From Pristionchus mayeri (lineage: Eukaryota > Nematoda > Chromadorea > Rhabditida > Neodiplogasteridae), in contig BTRK01000003.1 in NCBI GenBank assembly GCA_036245805.1, positions 12,564,464 through 12,628,463 on the forward strand: DNA of 64,000 nt, read 5' to 3'. The position numbers and the translations under genes were made by a program. Below, piece by piece: positions 59,801-64,000 of the stretch. The notes below the pieces were generated by a model, which made no database searches, was not told where the DNA came from, and saw nothing but the letters and a program-made list of their open reading frames with translations. The first letter of the stretch is position 1, and the number at the start of each line of letters is the position of its first letter.

Positions 59801-62486
59801 CTATACTGAATGATTGCAGGGACAAGGATACCGATAACAACTCCGCTGGATCGAACCCGTTTTCTGCATTTCCATGTATTTGGCAAGACCTTTGATGCCG
59901 CACTTTATCGCTTGATTGTACATTTTCTTCTTCATACAGGCTATGGATTGCATTTTGGAGCATTGTAAACCCGCTACCCTGACATGCTTGTTGCATAACT
60001 TACATCGTATTTATTGTATCTATCGACGCCTTTACGCCAAATCTGAGCATAATTTGTATCATATCCGCTCTTTAGCTCTCTGTAATGTGTTGAAACAGGT
60101 GAATTATTGCGGATTGTCTATGCCACCGACGTGATATCATCTAATTTCTCGATGTTTGTATTGATTGTCATTGGCTGGTGAAGTAAACATCTATTTATTT
60201 AAGATATCCAATTGATTGTATGCCTATCTATCCGAGTGTCTGGGAATATCCGAATATCTTCAGTTGCATTTTCACTTAGTTGCAGTCTCACGCAAAATTC
60301 TCACGCAGTCCAATTTACTGGATCATTTCCTCTATTTCTCCTTTAAGCGACTTTTCGCATCACAAATTTACCCGGAGCTTTATTCTGAAACAAAGAGGTT
60401 TATATTTCGTGAAGACACAAATCATAGTCTACTTCGAGGACCATATTGTTGATATTTTAGCATGTGATCTTTAACTGTGACAGGTATTCCAGCTCGCCAC
60501 CTTCACACCTTCGTCTACGCATCAGGCACGGTAGAGGTAGGAAACAATTATCGATTAGAACTCTGATATCAGCAGATAAATGTTATATTGACGGATGATA
60601 ATTAAATTATATTTTCAGTATTATTTTTTATTGGACCGTCTTCTTACCAAACATTGGCCACCTTGAGCATTTGACTCCATTAGTCCCCTTTTCGTAGCAC
60701 ACGCCCGCCTGGTCTCTTTTCTGAAGAAAAAATCCTCAAATAGCTTTCATTTTTGGATAAAAGGGATACATAATATTTCAGCGTGTCCAGCATAATTCAT
60801 TTCGCTATAGCGTGCAGTTTATCGGTCGGAAGCTACTGCAGTAACCCCACTTACCTTGATGACAAGAAAGACGACGCGCGAGTGGGCATGCTGTCGTCTG
60901 CGCAGCATCTCGGAGAGCGGACGAGGAATGTGCTTGGAGGATGCTCGCGTTCGTTATCAGCTTTTCATGGTGTATTTGTAATATTAGTGTTTGTTTTGAA
61001 AGATCTATCCCCACTGAACTAGATTCTCGTGCAATATGCCAAGATGAAGTAATTGTGAAGCGCAAAGTCACGGATTTGGCTCTCTTTTCAACTTTGATTA
61101 TTCCATACAATCTTACGGTAAATAGCTAGTGTGTCACGTTGCATACCGGCCAAATATTCGGCAAGCACATCTGCTCAACAATTTTGCCGAAAATCACATA
61201 ACCGCATTTATATTTACGGAAGGCCTCAGAATGTTCTTGAGCTTCCATAAATAGCAATGCGTCAATTTTTTATAGTCACAAATGCCTATCAGAACCGTTA
61301 TGCCATATGTTCGAGAGCAGCGAGGGCTCTTATAAACGTCGATCATGCGACCAATTACTCTCAGAAGAAACGTGTTACTGTGAGAACAGAAAGCGTAGTC
61401 CGTGGTGTGGTCGCGAGATTTAGTGCATTTGATTCTAAATATACGCGGAACGTATGTTCGTCCGTGTTCCGCGTATATTTAGAATCAAATGCACTAAATC
61501 TCGTCACCTCACCACGGACTACGTTTTCTTTTCTCACAGTATAAATACGACAAAGAAAGTATTACGTCGAGATATACATTTGGTTTCGGAAATCCCACTT
61601 TGGAAGTGGACCGCTCAGAAGAATTCGAATGAGAAGGAATGAGTCGGAAGACAATAATTTGGAAAGAGTGAGAATGCAATTTTTTTCTGAGAAATTATGG
61701 TTTCGGAAATTTTTTTCTGGAAGTTTGACATTGGAAGCAACATTTCGCGAATCATAGGAAACCTTATGGACCTGTTCCAATACAATTTCCGGTACTGTTA
61801 TTGCTTCTTACATTTACAACTTGACAATTGGAATGCGTATTCGACTACTTAAGTGTCGCATAATGGCAGAAAAACCTGTATTTGAATAATTTCATTTTTA
61901 AGGTTTACGAAATTTGCTTCCAATCCCTAATTTCCAGAAAAAAATTTCCGAAACTATCATTTCTCACAAAATATCTGCATTCTCATTATTCCCGAGTTGT
62001 TATTTCGAAATCATTTCTACCTATTCGAACCCTTCTGAGTGGTCGATTTCCGAAACCAAATTTATATCTAGAGATAATACCACAAAGAAACTACAACTTG
62101 ACATTTGACGCTTTATCTCGCTTTTCGTTCAAAATTATCATTGCCGAGGTTCTTGCTGCCTGCTCTTTGATATGTGAAGTGGTGCCTGATTCGATGCTGC
62201 GGCATCTGATTCGTGCTACCGTAACCTTCATCCATTGCAGCTCGAATGATTGCGTCGCTGTCGGTGGCCGTTCTCGTCACCGATCAGCTAAATAACATCG
62301 AAAGTACTATGAATGAACACTTTTGACTTGTTCCGGTCTTCCGTAGTAGTGCCATGAAGAAACAAATAAACTCAATAAACAAACAAAAACAAGCTTGGAC
62401 TCCTCACCGATTACCTCGACTGCCTCCTTCTCGACGCTGACGTCTCCACTGCCGACGACGATGACGAAGATTTTAAACTAAATTAA
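38845..62486 (+). CDS. tbc-2: TBC1D2-type Rab GAP: PH, coiled coil, TBC; 36 exons, ~1,027 aa
   Basis: A GTPase-activating protein for endosomal Rabs; the C. elegans family member acts on RAB-5. Exon starts-ends: 38,845-38,927; 39,331-39,449; 39,633-39,733; 40,249-40,331; 40,481-40,579; 40,726-40,798; 41,166-41,210; 41,531-41,659; 42,228-42,333; 42,512-42,588; 42,742-42,834; 44,452-44,568; 44,906-45,016; 45,174-45,241; 45,439-45,505; 45,786-45,856; 46,275-46,332; 46,411-46,507; 46,836-46,921; 47,070-47,148; 47,496-47,560; 47,654-47,735; 48,409-48,477; 48,694-48,770; 49,139-49,206; 49,375-49,461; 50,014-50,134; 50,587-50,652; 51,248-51,372; 51,536-51,617; 58,512-58,574; 58,715-58,825; 58,988-59,057; 59,292-59,356; 59,472-59,549; 62,394-62,486. 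The first 35 give 997 codons in frame. PH domain about 95-186; coiled coil about 340-640; TBC domain about 720-960, with arginine finger R784 (IDLDLAR) and glutamine finger Q821 (GYCQG). The last exon (acidic tail) has a poor acceptor and is tentative. Confidence 0.93.
39905..40156. mobile_element. TTAA-flanked non-autonomous element, copy 1
   Basis: Inverted ends AGTTACCCAACAAGGACGAA and complement, directly flanked by TTAA at 39,901-39,904 and 40,157-40,160. No coding capacity. It lies in tbc-2 intron 3. Confidence 0.85.
41713..42123. mobile_element. hAT-like non-autonomous element, copy 2
   Basis: Same inverted ends and GC-rich interior as the copy at 30,474. It is flanked by ACTTTGAT (41,705-41,712) and GCTTTGAT (42,124-42,131), an 8-bp duplication with one mismatch. 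It lies in tbc-2 intron 8. Confidence 0.88.
43079..44388. mobile_element. 1.3-kb palindromic element, family P2 copy 1
   Basis: Two long arms are inverted copies, with ends GAGAGACTATCTGAGTGA and GAGAAACTATCTGAGTGA on opposite strands. TTAA flanks both sides (43,075-43,078 and 44,389-44,392). The same family occurs at 56,493. It lies in tbc-2 intron 11, just after a duplicated acceptor. Confidence 0.9.
48106..48281. repeat. Diverged palindromic element, TGACGTCA-type family
   Basis: The ends CACTAGGTCGGATGATCACC and GGTGATCATCCGACG plus CGACCTAGT pair with each other. The interior has decayed or been replaced. It lies in tbc-2 intron 22. Confidence 0.6.
48576..48663. repeat. 88-bp palindromic element, TGACGTCA-type family
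   Basis: A hairpin starting GCACTGGGTCGGATGAGAAC and ending TTCTCATCCGACATAGGGC, with GACGCCATA and TAACGTCAT opposite each other. It lies in tbc-2 intron 23. Confidence 0.75.
48925..49095. repeat. Degenerate GCCGA-rich repeat
   Basis: Repeated phrases such as TTTGCCGACGTG, TTTGCCGAAGTGG and TTTGCCGATATCA resemble the GCCGACGTG-containing ends at 52,432 and 58,400. It is non-coding, in tbc-2 intron 24. Confidence 0.5.
49447..49870 (+). repeat. Tandem echoes of tbc-2 exon 26 donor region
   Basis: GAGGGTCTGGGTCAAGTGAG at the exon 26/intron junction recurs at 49,597 (GAGGGTATGGGTCAAGGGAG) and 49,767 (GAGGGTATGGTTCAAGTGAG). The units are about 150-170 bp and also share TTCCCCATGAAATGAG and AGAATCAAGGCCCATCCAG phrases. 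The second copy has lost the GT; the third keeps it. Confidence 0.8.
50111..50340 (+). repeat. Tandem echoes of tbc-2 exon 27 donor region
   Basis: The end of exon 27 (TCGATGCAGCTATCAAACAG, then GTAGAG) recurs near 50,213 (TCGATGCCGCCATCAAACAG, then GTACAG) and 50,306 (TCGAGGTTCCCATCAAACAG, then GCGGTG). Units are about 92-100 bp and share GTAGGTAGAAGTGGG in the intron part. The second copy keeps a plausible donor. Confidence 0.8.
50923..51223. mobile_element. 300-bp foldback element next to tbc-2 exon 29
   Basis: The arms are inverted copies over about 130 bp with a short loop near 51,040-51,080. The outer ends are CGGGGGACGACATTTGCGCA and its near-complement. It stops only 24 nt before the exon 29 start, so it supplies most of the sequence ahead of that acceptor. 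Confidence 0.85.
51682..51898. mobile_element. TTAA-flanked non-autonomous element, copy 2
   Basis: Same ends as the copy at 39,905 but in the opposite orientation, flanked by TTAA at 51,678-51,681 and 51,899-51,902. The interiors also align when one copy is inverted (GCCATCGGCTATTCGATG phrase). Confidence 0.85.
52532..53882. mobile_element. 1.35-kb palindromic element, family P3
   Basis: Long arms are inverted copies, for example ACGGCTCTCTGTTCAATTA near 53,770 against its complement near 52,630, and ACCCACGCGGT near both 52,910 and 53,485. The centre is near 53,200. The exact ends are uncertain; similarity fades near CAAATAATC on both sides. Confidence 0.8.
53909..55807. mobile_element. 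1.9-kb palindromic element with ATAA flanks
   Basis: The longest palindrome in the window. The ends CACGCGTCTTCTGAGAGA and complement are flanked by ATAA at 53,905-53,908 and 55,808-55,811. The arms of about 930 bp are near-identical. It shares its ATAA duplication and CACG start with the element at 15,278, though the arms differ. Confidence 0.9.
56180..56249 (-). repeat. tRNA-derived relic
   Basis: The minus strand has an A box (TGGTGTAGTGG) followed by GTAGAGC and, about 40 nt later, a B box-like GGTTCGAATCT. The D-arm reads like a real tRNA, but the T stem and acceptor ends pair poorly. It is probably a tRNA pseudogene or tRNA-derived repeat. Confidence 0.45.
56493..57783. mobile_element. 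1.3-kb palindromic element, family P2 copy 2
   Basis: The ends GAGAGACTATCTGATTGAGT and its near-complement, and the arms, match the element at 43,079. The flanks are ATAT (56,489-56,492 and 57,784-57,787), so target duplications of this family are 4-bp A/T words. A perfect inner hairpin near 57,100-57,180 (GCGCGCTCCAGCGCGCG and complement) marks the centre. Confidence 0.88.
58240..58400. repeat. GCCGACGTG-rich repeat, inverted match to 52,432-52,520
   Basis: The complement of this stretch carries ATACGTCAAATGGGGTCTC and TTGCCGACGTGCC, matching ATACGTCAAATGGGTCTC and GGCACGTCGGC at 52,446-52,490 in inverted arrangement. Confidence 0.6.
60484..60948 (+). pseudogene. coq-2 exon 6 and exon 7 relic on the plus strand
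   Basis: 60,484-60,525 is a shrunken copy of exon 6 (CTCGCCACC, ACACCTTC, TCTACGC and CATCAG in order) followed by GCACGG where the gene has GTACGG. 60,861-60,948 is an exon 7 copy of identical length (DKKDDARVG, then HLGERTRNVLGG), with the acceptor AG lost. Order and strand match a coq-2 fragment inverted relative to the intact gene and about 44 kb away. Confidence 0.8.
61378..61539. mobile_element. 162-bp TA-flanked foldback element
   Basis: A near-perfect hairpin (CTGTGAGAA ends, arms of about 75 bp) flanked by TA on both sides, as for Tc1/mariner-type non-autonomous elements. The loop is only about 10 nt (near 61,453-61,468). Confidence 0.85.
61567..62072. mobile_element. ~505-bp inverted-repeat element
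   Basis: The ends TCGAGATATACATTTGGTTT and near-complement, plus inner blocks TTTCGGAAATTTTTTTCTGG and complement, form arms of about 190 bp around a loop at about 61,770-61,900. The arms are more diverged than in the other palindromes, so it is older. Confidence 0.75.
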
Positions 62487-62886
62487 TTATTTATATCTAT
62501 TTTTTCTATCGAAGGTCGCTTGCATTGTGAACTACTTCAAACAATAGTATGTTGTGCGCAAGTAACCGACCTATCAACCGTATTAAGCCCCTTTTCACCT
62601 ATAGGATACTTGAAACCAGTGCGCACTAGGACCATACCCTGCAATTTTGATATTATTTTTTCACTGAAAAAATCGTCGTACATTACCAGCCTGCATCACC
62701 TAGTCTAATCACTGAGCCATGAAACCCGCATTCATCTGAGTGATCGTCAGACTCTCTTCATTACTTTCTCGCATTGTCTGACCGGCACTTCTTCGGTGTA
62801 AGGCCACGCCCTTCTTCCCCATCAAGCCCACTCATTTCTAGGTATTCCTCCTTGATTTTGGATCGCTCAACCACTCAATGATAAGC

Positions 62887-63048
62887 ATGGAAACCGAAGA
62901 AGCGCCGTCTGAGCTGCGCGAGAATGTAACACGAGGAGAGTCAGATCACTGTGCACTCACCTCGTTCATGCGAGATACGACAGCAGAGAAGAAGGCTGCT
63001 GCTGCGTCACAACGGCCCATAATAATAATTACAACAACAAAACAATAA
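62887..63048 (+). CDS. Small candidate ORF of 53 codons, unknown
   Basis: The frame starts METEEAPSELRENVTRG, continues with SFMRDTTAEKKAAAASQ and ends in a low-complexity Ile/Thr stretch before TAA. Codon choice in the first 40 codons resembles the real exons here (many G- and C-ending codons). It may be a first exon, a relic exon or chance. I recognise no family. Confidence 0.25.
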   Translation: METEEAPSELRENVTRGESDHCALTSFMRDTTAEKKAAAASQRPIIIITTTKQ

Positions 63049-63376
63049 TAAAAAAATAAGATATCTTAATTGCTTTTGGCCAGTTACGTAAATCAAAGAG
63101 GCTGCTGATATTGCTAAAACCAGATGCCAAAAATTACCCAGACTACCCTGTTGGGCAAGGATTTACTCGATTGTGATGGATTTTTCCATTTTTTTATAAT
63201 TTGGAACAAATCGAGATTCAAAATTTGTGTAACTAGAGTTTCAATATGGGTTTATCTTATCTTCCAAGAGTTGCATCCAATTCCTTCGTAGCGATCATCT
63301 ATCAAAGGCAAATAAACAAAACCTTGTCCGTATAATATCTGCGAGCATCTCCATATCAAACACTGCTCCCTTTCAG

Positions 63377-63706
63377 TTGCTCCCACCGATGAATTCCTTC
63401 CCATTCTGATCTACGAGCTGCTGAATGGAAATTCGCCAATGATTCAGCCGAATGTAAGCGAAAATTATCAATTTATTGATAGGAATACTGTATTTTGATT
63501 GGGCTGTTTTTGGAGTCCTTTGTAATATTCAGAATCGCAATTTTATTCAACTTCAGAATTACTGTTTCACATTTTCTTCAACAGACCCTTTTAAATTGCG
63601 CCTTCGATATGAGCTGCGAGTACATCAAAGTAAAAATACGAAATCCCACAGGTCAACTTCATCCGTCGGTTCGCGCTGCCGAGCAGGACGATGAGCGGAG
63701 AGCCCG
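63377..63706 (+). pseudogene. rabx-5 VPS9 exon 11 and 12 relics
   Basis: 63,377-63,453 copies exon 11 (DEFLP, LIYELLNGN) with two codons deleted and its GTAAGC donor kept. 63,652-63,706 copies exon 12 (RFALPSRTMSGEP), but its donor changed from GTGAG to ATGAG. Intron phrases between them also match. The downstream neighbour is a relic of mrpl-22, so this is not a working second Rabex-5. Confidence 0.88.
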
Positions 63707-63921
63707 ATGAGATGAGTTTTTGTTTAATTTGCTAAAGTAGTGCAGTTGAATTGCCCATTGTCGAGCCAACCGCGTCTCGTACTAGTGGTAAAGCACAAAT
63801 TTGCCTGGATTTGCACATGCGGATTCTTCAATTTTTCAGCGATGAAACTCGAATTTGTAAGTCTTGTTTTCACTGTTATGCTTACCTTTAGTGCCATTAC
63901 AGTAACACACAACTCATGCAG

Positions 63922-64000
63922 GATTGTGAGAAGAGGAAGAGCGAATGGACGAAGAAGAGCGACTACTACAAGTACCTGAGAGCGAGGCAGATCAATTACT
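63922..64000 (+). pseudogene. mrpl-22 last-exon relic, cut by window edge
   Basis: After CATGCAG the frame reads SDYYKYLRARQIN, close to SDYYKYLRSRQIK at the end of mrpl-22 exon 8. The first part is diverged. It lies 215 nt after the rabx-5 exon 12 relic, although in the intact genes these exons are 8 kb apart. The window ends before the stop. Confidence 0.8.

Larger units (their letters stand above)
59550..62393. other. Region between tbc-2 exon 35 and its proposed last exon
   Basis: This contains a coq-2 relic, two foldback elements and AT-rich DNA. An open exon-like block at 59,940-60,098 has good splice sites and the right phase but unusual His/Cys-rich content and codon use, so I did not include it in the gene. 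Confidence 0.5.

Noticed and set aside
60484..60531. Terminal exon of tbc-2 (VFQLATF...HQAR then stop)
   Set aside because: The sequence aligns better as a shrunken coq-2 exon 6 relic followed by the exon 7 relic.
1..64000. CRISPR arrays, bacterial operons, prophage or riboswitches
   Set aside because: All genes are spliced and nematode-like; no regularly spaced short direct repeats with unique spacers were seen.

Overview
This is eukaryotic DNA, almost certainly from a rhabditid-type (clade V) nematode. Genes are cut into many short exons with TTTCAG-like acceptors, several ATGs sit just behind acceptor-like sites suited to spliced-leader addition, and introns carry the 8-mer TACGGTAG/CTACCGTA very often. 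I cannot name the genus. I resolved five spliced genes exon by exon; every junction keeps the reading frame.

Layout. 1-12,860: no intact gene. It holds a tandem repeat block with tRNA-like pol III boxes (1-2,650), degenerate duplicated DNA, a decayed RTE-type retrotransposon on the minus strand (about 5,741-9,920), and broken partial copies of coq-2 on either side of it. 12,861-19,422 (minus): intact coq-2, 10 exons, 335 aa. 19,423-20,423: shared promoter region between divergent genes. 20,424-62,486 (plus): four genes head to tail, namely rabx-5 (18 exons, 519 aa), an unrecognised one-TM basic/acidic protein (8 exons, 231 aa), mrpl-22 (8 exons, 276 aa) and tbc-2 (35 exons certain, 36th probable, about 1,027 aa). 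62,500-64,000: relic exons of rabx-5 and mrpl-22.

How the genes fit together. rabx-5 encodes a Rabex-5-type RAB-5 activator (A20 zinc finger plus VPS9 domain). tbc-2 encodes a PH/coiled-coil/TBC protein of the TBC1D2 type, the family whose C. elegans member is a RAB-5 GAP. An activator and an inactivator of the same endosomal switch therefore lie in one same-strand cluster. coq-2 and mrpl-22 are mitochondrial (ubiquinone synthesis, mitoribosome).

The introns are rich in non-autonomous elements: long perfect-arm palindromes with 4-bp A/T target duplications, hAT-like elements with 8-bp duplications, TTAA-flanked elements, TA-flanked mariner-like elements and small palindromes with TGACGTCA-like cores. 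The most unusual structure is a set of tandem 'echoes' of exon boundaries: in four introns the neighbouring exon edge and its splice site have been copied one or more times into the intron.
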